From: Albifimbria verrucaria
Taxonomy: Eukaryota; Ascomycota; Sordariomycetes; Hypocreales; Stachybotryaceae
Reading direction: 5' to 3'
DNA: 64,000 nt
NCBI GenBank assembly: GCA_020081605.1
Contig: JAHREC010000062.1
Span: 4,769,758-4,833,757, forward strand
A program made the translations under genes and the position numbers. The notes beneath the pieces are model-generated. The model worked only from the letters and a program-made list of their open reading frames with translations. It was not told the origin of the DNA and made no database searches. Positions 22,973 through 35,655 of this stretch are shown here, in pieces; positions within the stretch are counted from its first letter, which is position 1; every line of letters starts with the position of its first letter.

Positions 22973-25455
22973 TTATAGTAAATCTGGCTGTGTGGGTATC
23001 CATCCACTATCTTCCAAATCCACAGGAAAATATAAGCTTGGAAACCTTCCCTCTTTCATCTGTGTGTCCAGAAAACTCAGATCCATTTCAGACTGCTCGA
23101 GGAATTCCTGCAAAGATGGTTCGGCAAGAGCCATTTCTGCAGTCATTGCTTGTTGATCACTGCTAATTGGTGTCGTGCTAGAGCTCATAATTGTTGCTTG
23201 TGGGTTCGCGGTATTATGGCGGAAAACGATGGGAGCAATTGTTTCATCCATAGTTGAGTTGGCGGTCGTGGCAGTTGTGGAGTTCTCGGTGTTTTTGGCC
23301 GACAGAAAAGCTTGCGAAGCTATTCTCATAAAATCAAGGTGTTGACAATACTCAATAGCGCTAAAGTTACCATTGTCTTTGAGTACTTGGAGAAAATGGC
23401 ACGCCGAGTCGAAAGCATCCAAGTCGTCTTGATCATTTCTACCGACGGATAGGATGGAGATGCCTAGAATGGTTGCTGCTGAAAAGAGGTACTGCGTGTA
23501 GTTGTAGTCAAACATGGCCAAAGATCCGTCAATCCAGGAGTCGGTCAGCATTCGCAGAGAGTGGCGAGCGCAGCGAATACATGCTTCTGCTAATGCCAGG
23601 GGATTTCTCCAAGCTTCTCCTTCAGCTCAGATGTGCGAAATGGTGTGAGCCACAAGCCTTTATGAACCTTGAACACATGCAGAAGTACGGGTCTTGTAAC
23701 GACAATTGCATACTAGGCAGTATTAGCGGACAAATCCACAACCAATGCTGATTTGAAACATTGTTCACAAACGACTAACCTGATTGAAGGTAAGATGCAA
23801 CCATTTAGCATGCCTTCGAAGCTGCGCAGTCGTCTTACTATTATCGATTTGCAAATGCTTGGGTAGGCCGCTAACCCATCCTCTTAATTCACTAAGCGCC
23901 TTTTGCACACGTCTTGAAAATGGTACATTGGCAGCTCTTCGCGTATAAATAGCAGAAATTGTGTCACCACCGATCCGTACGAGCTTGATTGCTGCGTTGA
24001 TGTGGTCGGAGTTGACGAAGTCTGCTGTTTCGACTTCTGTCAGACCTTCATCAGATGGCACTTCGCAGTAGATGTCTTCGTCCTGTATGGATGCAGCATG
24101 GCCCATTTTGGACGCAAATAAGCGATCTATGATGTATATCGTCCAAAACAGCCTCACCCGATGCTCTCTGGCAGCTTTGTCAGGAAGTTGGTGTTCTGGT
24201 ACATATAGATTCAAACCCATGATAACTCCAAGTCGAATGGCTCCACTGGCAAGAAAATGTGCCGTGTATCTTCGATTGATTATTAGGGAGTAGATGGACT
24301 GAGTAAGTCAACACCCTCCATGCTTCGCCTAAGGAAACGAGACACACAACTTACTAAAGGGCGTATACCTCAACCATCTCTAGTTGAGGCCTCTCACGTA
24401 AGCCGCGCACGATCCTGCTCGCTCGAGCATAGTAATTGATGCCAGGAAAGTCGTCCTCGCTAGTTGCTTTAGACCTAGCAGAGAAGACTTCTCCTAATGC
24501 AAACAGAGCCCACAACTTGCACGAAAATGCTGTATCATAAGTCGGGAGATTTCGATAATGTTGCTTTAGTCCACTGTTGATCTCACTCCGCCTGACGCAA
24601 TGATAGCAAGAGCCCACGGTATCAAGCGCAAACCGAACCAATAAACGAGCTCTAGGCAAAGGCGGCCATGGCACAGCAACATCGGCCAGCATCGCCAACT
24701 TGGCATCAGACACATAGTGTGTGCGTGGAAAGTGCGATATACTATCATCACCTGTTGCGGCTTGGCGGAAGCGCGTCATAAATGCGGTATCAGCCGACTC
24801 GCCAACATGGCCGAGGCTGCCAGACGTGTTAAGAGGTACAAACCATGACCGTCCTTGTCCGTCCAATAGCGGGTTAAGAGCAGAGTCATGAGATTCAGGG
24901 TTCGCAGTAGACTTATGCCCATCGGGCACAACATTCGTTGTTGTTTGCCATCCTTCCGCGCCGAGGGCTTGCTGCTCGCGGACACGATCAGCGAGGCGCT
25001 TGTTCTCGGCGCGAAGATCATTGAGATATCTATTTCAAATTCTAGCACAAAATTCCGTTCTGGGTCTGTAATAGATTGCTTACTTATTTGAAACAGTTAC
25101 TTTGTGATCACGAACTGGATAGGTACACTCTTGTTGAATTTTGGACTGTTCGCAGTTGCGGCATGGTTCACCACCCAAGCACTTGATCTAGCCAGGAATT
25201 AGCACTAATCATCTGAACCCCTCTGAATATTCCTGGGAAGAAATAATGCGTCGGTAACAACCTTACGAGAGCGACATGGCTGACATCTTCATTGTTGGTC
25301 AGCATGCACAAGTCCGACTGTTATGATGTAGGAAAACTAGTCAAGGTGCAGACGTACGCAATAGGCCTTTTCCGCGGCCTGCCTGGCGTACCGTCACTCA
25401 GAGACTCGGAAGCTGAGCGTCTCCTTTTACGGCGACTTGGTTCTGGCGATGTCAT
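22973..25455 (-). CDS. Zn2Cys6 transcription factor with Fungal_trans domain
   Basis: Starts at MTSPEPSRRKRRR, a basic nuclear-localisation-like stretch. The Zn2Cys6 cluster is spread over three exons: CQPCRSRK, then IKCLGGEPCRNCEQ...C. Downstream, the Fungal_trans (PF04082) middle homology region is visible as GINYYARASRIV, then RLGVIMGLNL and RLFWTIYIIDRLFASKMG. The C-terminus is Ser/Thr-rich (TTATTANSTM) and acidic, compatible with activation. At least four introns are present; one junction near 24355 needs an extra T. Convergent with the exporter at 20979-22859, which may be its target by position only. Confidence 0.88.
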
Positions 25456-27144
25456 TTGGGATTCTGCAAGGCTTGTGCCTCAGCATTGTGCTTTTCGGTT
25501 TTGAGCATGAAGTCATCGGGGAAAATATTGGACGTAGCCGACAGGTGCCGGTGAAAAGAGCAGTCTTGCCGAGAAATTTATCTTATTCCCGTGCAAATCC
25601 TGTGTAACAAACTCTACCGAGCTTCCACCATTCTCTTGACCGGAGACTATAACCGTCTAGGGTAAGTGCCCCAGAATTGAAAACTGGGGTTGGTTGAGTA
25701 GATTATCACAAGTCGAGTAGCGTAGACAATCAACATATGATATTGTGTCTCAATTTATCTTCTGCTCAGTAACAAAAAGGTGACGATACTTATCCAAGTT
25801 GCTCCGGTTTGGTAGAAAACAACAACTTATTCGTCTATATGACTCGAGTGCCCATGGGTCAGACGAATTCTTGACGCGAGTTTCTCCAGTCTACTTCCAC
25901 GGTGTTCGTCCCGGAATTTATTCATAATCCAATATCATTGAATGTGTGATAGCCACATTGAGAACAGATGGCAGCCGGGGATATGTCTTGAACATATGAG
26001 CATCGACACTCCTTTGCCAACCTTTAACCTTATGTTCGACCTTCCAGTTTTCCTTTGACCTTTGAGAATTATGGGGGGTTGAATATGAGAATGAAGCGAC
26101 GAACTAGCGTTCCATTCGTGATACTCATTGGGCTTTGTACGTTTTTATATTTTCGAGTTTTGTACCCAGCCCTTTAGTCGGACAGAACCATGCTGTCACG
26201 CAGCCTCTCAACATCGGAACAGGACATGTGCTGGTGTAGAACGTAAGGTTCAATTTCCATTTGCGGTCATTTACGAAGAGAATGTGGGCTACGATGTCTC
26301 CGCAGTGCACCTCTGGCTCTTGTCCCGAGGGTATTTGCGTTCTCATGGCCCTCTTTATTTTCTGCTTTACCCAAGTAGTCTAGGTCTGTCATTAACCATG
26401 CTCCCCCAAAGAGGGAAACGCACAGCTTACTGAAAGTGCATAGGCTTCTATTATCTCTGGTCACCACCAAGGCTAGTCTAAGCTTAAATGAAAAGGGAAC
26501 TTCGGCCTGCCGTCCGAGTGTAGAGAAAACGAGAGATCGCCCTGGTCATGCAGCCTACTATTACCCTACCAGAGAGAATCGATAGTCCTGGCGTTTCACA
26601 CTGCTGAGTTCTTGCCCTGTATCACGCGAATATGAGGCGCCCAGGGGATCTATGTTGCCGAGCAAGTCCTGTTTGATCCTGGGCACATAAAAATGCTCTT
26701 TAGCTACTCGTGACTTGTCTCTTCTTCTGGGCGCTAATGAAGATTAACAGCTTGTTATTCTCTGCTTAAAAGAGGGAAGGGAAGAAGAGAGAAGAAATTC
26801 GGCAGTGTTATTGCATTGCTAGGCAGACTTTAGGCATATGGTGGGGTGATGGACCCTGGTCATCACAGTGGGTTCAGATTTGAAATGTTGGTTCCCCCAT
26901 GCTAAGGTCGGATGGACCAGTCGCTTCGACCTGACCCGCAACCGACTCTCGGTACATTGGTTTGATCAAGCATCAATTCTTCAGTTCAGCAATAACCTAC
27001 ACGGCATAGGCTGCAAGAACCTCGGAGAATTTTGGTTTCCCAGATTCCAACTTTGATCCTGAAGCTAACTGAACGTGAAGGTCGGACAGTTCGCATTGTC
27101 GCTCTTGGTAGACCCAGCCGCTGCCCAATTTCAGCATCTTCGCA
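25456..27144. other. Intergenic between divergent Zn2Cys6 factor and RSE1
   Basis: About 1.7 kb serving as promoters of two divergent genes. No recognisable gene or RNA inside. Confidence 0.5.
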
Positions 27145-30100
27145 ATGGCGACCACATCGAACATGTTCCTCTATTCTCTGACGATTCAACCATCGACAAA
27201 TATCGTTCAAGCAATCACTGGTCAGTTCTCCGGCACTAAAGAACAGTATATTTTGGCGGCTTCCATTTCTTCGTTGACTCTCTTCCGACCCGATCCCGGC
27301 CTCGGCAGAGCTATTCCACTACTTTCACATGACATGTTCAGCATCATCCGCTCAATCGCCCTATTTCGACTACCAGGGAGTACCAAAGGTAGGTTTTCTA
27401 CAATTCCTGGTTGGGGTACCTTGTTCTGGATCACTGGCTGATTTCGTAGATTATATTATTCTAGCAACCGACTCTGGCCGTGTCACAGTCCTCGAATACG
27501 TCGCCTCCTCGAATACCTTCTTACGTGTCGGCCTAGAAACCTTTGGCAAATCAGGTGTGCGGCGTGTGGTGCCAGGGCAGTATCTCGCTGCTGACCCCAA
27601 GGGCAGGGCATGTCTCATTGCTTCCATCGAGAAAAACAAGCTCGTATACATACTTAATCGCAATGCGCAAGCCGAGGTGACCATATCTTCCCCACTCGAA
27701 GCCCATAAACATGGCATTCTCGTTCTATCTCTAGTCGCGTTAGACGTTGGGTATGCGAATCCTGTCTTTGCGTGCTTGGAAATAGACTACTCCGATATCG
27801 ACCAAGATACTTCGGGCCAGACCATTGCAGACACCGAGCTTGTGTATTACGAGCTAGACTTGGGCCTCAATCATGTGGTTCGGAAGTGGTCTGAAACCGT
27901 CGATTCAACTTCCTCTTTGCTTTTTCAAGTGCCAGGAGGAAACGATGGCCCTAGCGGCGTGCTTGTCTGTGGTCAAGAGAGTATTGTTTATCGGCATTCG
28001 AATCAACAGGCATTTCGCGTTCCAATACCCCGCAGACACGGTGCTCTTGAAGATCCGCAAAGAAAGAGAACCATTGTTGCAGGTGTGATGCATAAGCTTA
28101 AAGGCAGCGCAGACTCCTTTTTCTTTCTGCTCCAGACCGATGATGGTGATCTGTTCAAGTTGACATTAGAAATGCAGGAGGATGGCGATGGGAATTTCAC
28201 TGAAGAAGTCAAACGTATAAAGATCAAATACTTTGACACTATTCCATTGGCTAATTCTGTTTGTATCCTCAAGAGTGGTTTCCTTTTGTCGCCAGCCAGT
28301 TTGGGAACCATATCTTCTATCAATTCGAGAAATTGGGAGATGATGATGATGAGTCTGAATTTTCCAGCGACTCTTATTCACCTGATCCCAACAAACCTTA
28401 CCAGCCGGTGTATTTTTCCCACGGCCATTGGAAAATCTAGTTCTGGTTGAAAGCATTGAATGCTTGAATCCCATTTTAGATTCCAAGGTTGCCAATTTGA
28501 CAGCTGAGGATGTCCTCAGATTTATTCTGTTTGTGGTAACGGAGCTAGGAGTACCTTTCGTATGCTGAAGCATGGTATTGAAGCCCATGAAAATGTTGGC
28601 TCCGAACTCCCAGGCACTGTTTCAGCCGTTTGGACAACAAAATTAACGAGTGGCGATAAATATGATGGATATATTATCCTAACTTCTTCTGAGGATACTT
28701 TGATAATGAGCATCGGGGAGGAAGTCAAGCAAGTCACCGACTCTGGCTTTCTTACATCAGTCCAAACGCTCGCAGTTCAACAAATTGGAGACGATGGCAT
28801 TTTACAGATACACCCTAAGGGCATTCGCCATATGTGCCATGGGGAAATAAATGAATGGCCTGCTCCACAGCATCGTTCCATAGTAGCCGCTACTACAAAC
28901 GCGCAACAAGTTGCCATCGCTCTCAGCTCTGGGGAGATTATCTATTTTGAGGTAGATGAATCGGGCTCCCTTGCGGAGTATGACGAGAGAAAGGAAATTC
29001 TTGGCACTATAACTTGCCTTAGTCTTGGCCAAGTACCGAAAGGCCGCCTAAGAAGCTCACTTCTTGCTATTGGATGCGATGATTGCACCGTTCGGGTCCT
29101 GAGTTTGGATCCCGAATCTACGCTTGAAAGCAAGTCTATTCAAGCACTCACAGCGGCTCCATCATCCCTCAAAATCATAATGATGGATGAAACCGCTTCT
29201 AAAGGTGGCTCTGCTCAGTATCTGCATATCGGCCTACACTCAGGTGTATACACCCGGACGTTATTAGATGAGGTGACTGGAGAATTAACAAGCTCTTACC
29301 AGAAATTCCTTGGTCTAGGCGCCGTGAAACTTTTCCAGGTCAAGGTACAACAACAAAACTGCATATTAGCACTGAGTAACAACACCTGGATTGGTTACAT
29401 TGATCCCATGCGAGGTTTCATAATGACGCCTCTCAGTTACAAAGGCTTGGACTGGGCATGGAACTTCAGCAGCGAACAATGCGAGGAGGGCATTATTGCC
29501 GTCCAAGCCAAATATCTTCAGTAAGTTGACACAATATACACCCCACTAGATTGGGATCATGGAATCATGCGTCCGTTCAGTTGTCAGGGTGGCCACCTAG
29601 CAAGATTTGACTCCTATTTCATACGACGCTAATGATGTTGATAGAATCTTCACAATTGAGACTCTCCGGACCAATCTCATTCAAAGATCTTTATCACTCA
29701 CATATACACCAAGATGTCTGGTCAAACACCCAGTCGAGCCTTACTTCTACACTATTGAATCCGAAAACAATACTCTCGCGCCTGAGCTTCAGGAGCAATT
29801 ATTGGCGGAAGTTGCAAGCACAAACGGCCAATCTAGGGAACCGTCTCCCCATGACTTCGGCCACCCGAAGGGCAAGGGTCGCTGGGCTTCCTGCATAAAC
29901 GTGATTGACCCCATTGGTGAGCAAGTACTGCAAAGAATTGATTTTACAGGTAACGAGGCTGCTGTCAGTGCCGCGGTGGTGTCATTCGCCAGCCAAGATA
30001 ATGAAAGCTTCCTGGTTGTTGGTACTGGAGTAGATATGGTTGTTAACCCAAGGAAATTCTCTGGGGGTTATATTCATATCTATCGGTTTCTTGAGGATGG

Positions 30101-31003
30101 AAAGCAGCTCGATTTCATCCACAAAACAAAGTTAGAAGAGCCGCCAACGGCATTGCGGGCTTTTCAAGGTCGATTAGTAGCAGGCATTGGCAAACTGCTC
30201 CGAATTTACGACCTGGGTATGAAACAAATGCTTCGGAAAGCTCAAGCCAATGTCGCCCCGCAGCTCATAGTTTCCTACAAACCCATGGAAGTCGAATAAT
30301 TGTCGGCGACGTTCAACAGGGCGTGACAATGGTAGTTTTTAAGCCCGAGTCCAACGCATTAGTACCATTTGTCGAAGATGCAATCGCACGATGGTCAACC
30401 TGTACAACTATGGTTGACTACGACTCTGTGGCTGGTGCTGATAAATTTGGCAATCTATGGATTGTTAGATGCCCTGAAACGGCGAGTCTAGAAGCAGATG
30501 AGCCTGGCGACTCCGTGTCACGTTCACACGATTATCTACACGGTAGCCCCAATCGGCTTGATCTTGTCGCCCATATTTACATGCAGGATATTCCAACTAG
30601 TATTCACAAGACAAGCCTGGTGGTTGGCGGGCAGAGCGTCTTGATATGGAGTGGTCTTGAGGGTACAATTGGCGCCCTTATCCCTTTCTCCTCTCGTGAG
30701 GACGCCGATTTTTTCCAGACGCTGGAGACACATATGCGCGGCACAGATCCGTCTCTTGTTGGGCGTGATCATCTTATGTACCGGAGTTACTACGCCCCGG
30801 TCAAAGGAATCATTGATGGAGACCTATGTGAGCGTTATAGATTCCTTCCTAGTGACAAGAAGCAGGCAATTGCCAGTGAACTTGACCGTTCTGTGAGAGA
30901 GGTGGAACGAAAGATATCCGTAAGTTGACATGTCTCCACCGTTTGACCTGAGGTCTGAAGTGCTGATTGGGAACAGGATGTACGAACTCGATCAGCTTTC
31001 TGA
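27145..31003 (+). CDS. RSE1: RSE1, SF3b complex subunit 3 (SF3B130) homologue
   Basis: Large beta-propeller scaffold of the U2 snRNP SF3b complex, needed for pre-mRNA splicing in the nucleus. The family hallmark N-terminus ([16 protein letters not shown]), [58 protein letters not shown] and the C-terminal [18 protein letters not shown] are all present across about 1,200 residues. Introns fit about 27389-27450, 29521-29644 and 30920-30976; the last exon ends in DVRTRSAF. Four slips break the frame, near 28285 (TTTT), 28414 (TTTTTCCC), 28513 (CC) and 30282 (CCC). Each is cured by one extra base of the run. RSE1 is essential in yeast, so these are probably sequence errors rather than real mutations. 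Confidence 0.95.
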
Positions 31004-31994
31004 GGGAGGTAATGCAGCTGAAGGGATGATTATCATGGTGATACACAATCGTATGATGTCAGAAAGAAACAGAAACTTCACAAACCTCTTGTTATCTGTT
31101 TATTTGTTTATTTTAGATTGTTCTTCTTCTTCCCTTCTGCTGCGTCCCCGTAGCAACCTCGTCCAAATGGCCCATTTACCTTCATCTTATCTTAATCCCA
31201 TGTTCAGGAGTCAATCTAAGAAGCAACCCAGGGGTAGGCGAGTTGACTTGGTTGGACATTTTGACATGTTAATTTCTATAGTGTGGTAATAGTCCAGGTT
31301 TTGACAGCAAAGTAATTTGGCCCGCATAACCTACACTAAAAATCGAAGCATCCCTCAACATCAGCTCTTGGACGTCTTATCCACTCATTTGATAGCCGAA
31401 CATGTCTCTTCTACTGTGGTCTTACAACGGTTAGTCAAGTTTGTCCAGAAATGCGGGCGCATTTTGACGGCGACACAACCAACACTATTGTAGTATCATC
31501 TTATGATGCGTTGGTAGGTTGGTATTACTTCTAGGTCACCGAAGCAAGCAACCCTTGCAGCCAACAAGGCCTCAACCACATAATACTTCATAACGGCCCG
31601 CCACTCCGTGTCCCGTGTCTTAGCAGGCACCAATTATCTAGGCGGCCCCTGAGGGAGTATTCAAGATGCATTAGACACAATAATATTTTCCATCTGCGGG
31701 GCCGGTTGGCTTTTCTGCTCTATTGTGAATTGTATTTCAACGCACTCCCTGCCAGCGCTAACAAGTCGTATCCCATTTCCTTCTCAACATCCCACAAACT
31801 ACCCGACGGCTGCAAATCTTACGCCAACCATCAACACCTCTTTTCACCTCCCAAGTAGCTTTTTGGGAACGCATCTTGGGTCAACAACATCTCTGCTGGT
31901 GGCGCTTACAACAGCTTTGCTCTAGGGTCCGCGCTGCTGCTGTCTTACACCTACCCTACCAATCCCCACGACTCAACACACGTTCCATTTCAAG
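31004..31994. other. Intergenic, no gene recognised
   Basis: About 1 kb with a pyrimidine-rich final part before the isochorismatase start; probable promoter and 5' leader of that gene. Confidence 0.45.
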
Positions 31995-32630
31995 ATGAGC
32001 GACAATCTACCTCGAAGCAACCCGAGCCACTACCCACCACATCAGACAGCCCTACTCCTCCTCGACTACCAAAATATTCTCATTAATATGATCTCGGATG
32101 AGGATACAAGGCAGAATCTTATCAAGTCAGCTCAAGCGCTTCTATCTGCAGCACGCAACGCTAGGATACCCATTATACATTGCCTGGCTGATACTAGGCT
32201 CAATCCTCCTCAAACAGGTAAAATTTACGAAGATTGGATTACTATCCATAAGCCTACTTTTGAGGCTATGCCTAGCCTCGCCACCGAGCATGCCGAGATT
32301 GCTCCCACAGACTCCCCAGGCCCTCATGGCCATGAGAGTATCTCACTACGCCCTCCAGGATACCGGTCAGCTCTTATCGCCGAGGATCTTGTATCTCTTC
32401 TACGAGAAAAGCTGGAAGTCACACACCTGATCCTTGGTGGAATCGCTACCAGTGGCGCTGTGCTCGGTACAGCTGTTCACGGAACAGATCTAGACTTTGT
32501 AGTCACAGTGGTTGAGGAAGCTGTTTGGGATCCCAATGATCAGGTGCACCGGGGTCTCCTTGATGTAGTATTCCCTAACCTAGCCTGGGTGTCGTCGACA
32601 GAGGAAACTCTGAAGTACATGAAGTGCTGA
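31995..32630 (+). CDS. Isochorismatase-like hydrolase, 211 aa, unusual active site
   Basis: Single intact exon. The fold signature is clear: ALLLLDYQN with the conserved catalytic-position Asp, HKPTFEAMPS with the conserved Lys region, and LILGGIATSGAVLGTAVHGT where classical cysteine hydrolases have G-x-x-T-x-x-C-V. The nucleophilic Cys position is not Cys here; many fungal members have a similar ATSG variant, so the function may differ from amidase or isochorismatase chemistry. Length is normal for the family. It lies directly upstream of the PKS fragment on the same strand, 230 bp away. Confidence 0.85.
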   Translation: MSDNLPRSNPSHYPPHQTALLLLDYQNILINMISDEDTRQNLIKSAQALLSAARNARIPIIHCLADTRLNPPQTGKIYEDWITIHKPTFEAMPSLATEHAEIAPTDSPGPHGHESISLRPPGYRSALIAEDLVSLLREKLEVTHLILGGIATSGAVLGTAVHGTDLDFVVTVVEEAVWDPNDQVHRGLLDVVFPNLAWVSSTEETLKYMKC

Positions 32631-32860
32631 TTGTTCTTTGATGGAGCTCAGGTCGCGTGACATTAGTTATTGTTAACCAACAAACACTGAAGAATTTACA
32701 CATTTCTTTCTACAGCGGGATGGCACTACTTGAGAACTTTCATTAATTCCGTTGAGATGTTGCAGGAATATATAGAAAAATCTTCCTAAGTGCTTGCTGT
32801 GACATAGTCCCTCGCATGACGAACCCTGAACCAAAGAAAGCCTATACAAAGGTTGTGTAG

Positions 32861-35577
32861 GTGCCTTCAGCGACAGAAGGAGACGCTTTGCCACTCCAAC
32901 CAGAAGATAGCATTACCGTCTTTCATAACTCTGACATGTCCGATTTATCCACTGTACTGAGTGCTCGATCTATCCAGCTTGCTGATGCAAGCCCAACATT
33001 CGACACCGAGTCCCAGTACATAGTTATTGATGACGCAAATGGCTCAGTATTGACCAATGGGCTGACTGAATACATATGGGGTGTTATTCAGAGAATTCTG
33101 CTGTCAGGCCGGCCAATTGTTTGGGCAACTCGAGGAGCCAGCTCCGGGGCCTGTGCCGCTAGTGGTACTCCCCAGGGATTTCTGCGCACCGTACGGTCCG
33201 AGGCTTTACTTAGCCAGATCAGCTTGATCGATGCTGATATAGACGTAGCCATAGAGAATGTTGCTGCTTTGGTAAAGCGCAAACTCGTGGTTTCAACACA
33301 CACAGCAGAAGTACATGGCGACGTAGAATATTGGCTAGCTGGGGATAAAGTCTTGGTTCCTCGCATTGAAGCAAATAATCAACTTAACGAACTCATGTTT
33401 CAAAACAATGAGCCCATGATTGATACTATAGATGGGGAAAAGGCTTACAGCGGATTTGTTGCCGACAATGAAGTTGTCTTTGAGACAACTGCTACTGAAT
33501 CCTCCATCCAACTTGGCCCGCTAGAGGTCAAAGTTCAAGTTTTATTCGTCAGCATCAACAAAGAAACTTTATCTTCAGGGGCTTGGACGGCCACACCTTG
33601 TAATTGGTATTATTACCAGTACAGGTACCGGTCTTGACGCCGGCCTGCGTGGCTAAACAGTGACCGCGTTTACACAAAAGTCTTTGGCAACTCGCACAGT
33701 GACAAAGGTGTTTTCGAGGATCCCTGATCCATCGGAGGATATAGCTCATTTCTTCCCACACTTGATAAGGGCTGTCGATGCAATAATGTTTGATGCTCAT
33801 AGCAGCCTTGGCCCAGGGGACCATGGACTTTTACTCCCCACGGCTGCGCCCTATTTCGAGCAGGCCATCATGGATCTTAACAGGCATTTCGGCTTCTACG
33901 CGACTCAGGCCCCTCAAGACACAGTCAAAATGCAACGCTTGGTAGACGATCTTGGAGGTCCTATTACAGTCATTGCTGGAGCTCAAAACCTTCTAATCCC
34001 TGATCTCTGGCTGGCCCTGTCACAAGGCTCCAGATTGATACTGAGTGAAGTTTCTATTGAAGATCTTTCTCTCGACATACGCCCATTTGCTCGCGGCGTT
34101 ACACTTCAAATGAGCGATGTATCAGAAGCATTCAACATCGACCAAGCTAGACTGCAGCGCACCTTGCAGGCAAGTACAGATATAATTCAAAGTTGACGCC
34201 TCCACCTGGTCATTCGATCAGCGTGGAGAATCTGTATGATCTGAGCAATGCTCGCCGCATTATGACTGAGACTGGCTCTACCCTCTTGGGCTTTAAATAC
34301 GGAAAAGATCAAATCAAAGTTAGTACCCGTGTACGAGATGAAGAATGCTTGCTAACAGGAACGATTGCTGAGCCACTTCGGCTCTCTAGTGATGCTACTT
34401 ATTTGTTTGTTGGCTGCCTCGGTGGTATTGGACGCAGCTTAACTTCTTGGATGCTCGAAAGAGGATGCAAAAGCTTCGTGTTTTTATCTAGGTCTGGTGC
34501 TGCCAAGCCGGAAGCTGCTGACCTTGTTCGCCATCTTGAAGAATCTGGCGCTCATGTGGATGTTTTCTGCGTCGATGCGAGCGATGAAAAAGCTGTTGCC
34601 GATGTCGTGTCTACTGTATCAGCACAACGCAGTATTAAGGGTGTCGTACATGCTGCAATGGTTCCCAAGGTACGCTACCAGTAACAGTAGTGAGCCACAC
34701 AACTAACATGTTTAGGACGGTTTGTACCAAACAATGACTTTCTCTGCATACCAAGCCGCGATGCGGCCCAAAGTCCAGGCTGCTATTGTCCTAGACAGAG
34801 TGCTTCAAGACATCCCGCTAGACTTTTTCATCATGACGAGTTCCATCTCTGCTGTGTTGGGTAACCAGGGTCAGGCTAACTACGCGGCCGCTAACAGTTT
34901 CCTTGACTTCCTTGCGCTGCAGCGCCGACGGCAAGGACGTGCCGCATGTTCGTTAGTGTTGCCGATGATCGAGGATGTGGGTGTTGTAGCTGAAAACACA
35001 AGCATTGCCGACGCTTTGGAGCGGAAGATGCCCTTCGGCGTCAATGAGCGTGAAATGCTGCTCGGGGTGGAGGCTGCTGTCATATCAGGTGCAGCAACCA
35101 GCACGGACGTCCAGCTTGGTGACGTCCAGCTCATCCTGGCCTTGAGCCCTCGGCCATGCTCGTGGCTATGGAGGGGCTGACACTATCTGATGCGTTCTGG
35201 TATCGTGACGCGCGCCTGCGATCGGTGATTGAACAGCTTGAGGGTTTGGCCACGGCTGTGAGCCAGACTGGGGCGCCCCAGGCTCTGAAGGTTTTGTCTC
35301 GAAAGTCATGAGTCTTCCTGGAGATGAATGTTTGGCCACCATTGGGTCTCACATAATGCAGAGAGCGGCTCGAATTTTGGGGGCTCAAGCAGAGACTTTC
35401 CAGTATGACAATGCCTCTGTATCGAGCTACGGTATCGACTCAATGATCGGTGTCGAGTTCCAGTCATGGCTATTCAAGGAATTTGGTGTACAGATCAGTG
35501 TCCAGGTCATTTCGAACATGAACACGACATTTGCAAGTCTAGCCAGGATTATCGCCGAGCACTTGGGGAAGCTATAA
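32861..35577 (+). pseudogene. 3' fragment of a highly reducing polyketide synthase (ER-KR-ACP)
   Basis: Only the C-terminal third of a type I HR-PKS is present. In order: the linker before the ER (GFLRTVRSEALL); an ER-like region starting LGPLEVKVQVLF whose nucleotide-binding segment reads HGLLLPTAAPYFEQAI, lacking the usual AGGVGQ; a good KR (YLFVGCLGGIGRSLTSWM, SRSG, FFIMTSSISAVLGNQGQANY); and an ACP with the phosphopantetheine Ser in SYGIDSMIGVEF near 35430. KS, AT, DH and MT are absent upstream. An intron fits 34670-34715. Frame slips near 33620, 34190, 35157 and 35307 each need one extra base. The open frame begins at a GTG right after TAG, so there is no natural start. Confidence 0.85.
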
Positions 35578-35655
35578 CAGCAACATGAAGCTCAGGTGCA
35601 ATTTTTATTGTTATTCTGTAGTAAATACATTTATTGTTTCCTAAATCCAACTTCT

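Noticed and set aside
27145..31003. RSE1 frameshifts as repeat-induced point mutation or true pseudogenisation
   Set aside because: RIP makes C-to-T changes and stop codons, not one-base losses in runs. Coding motifs are well preserved between the slips.
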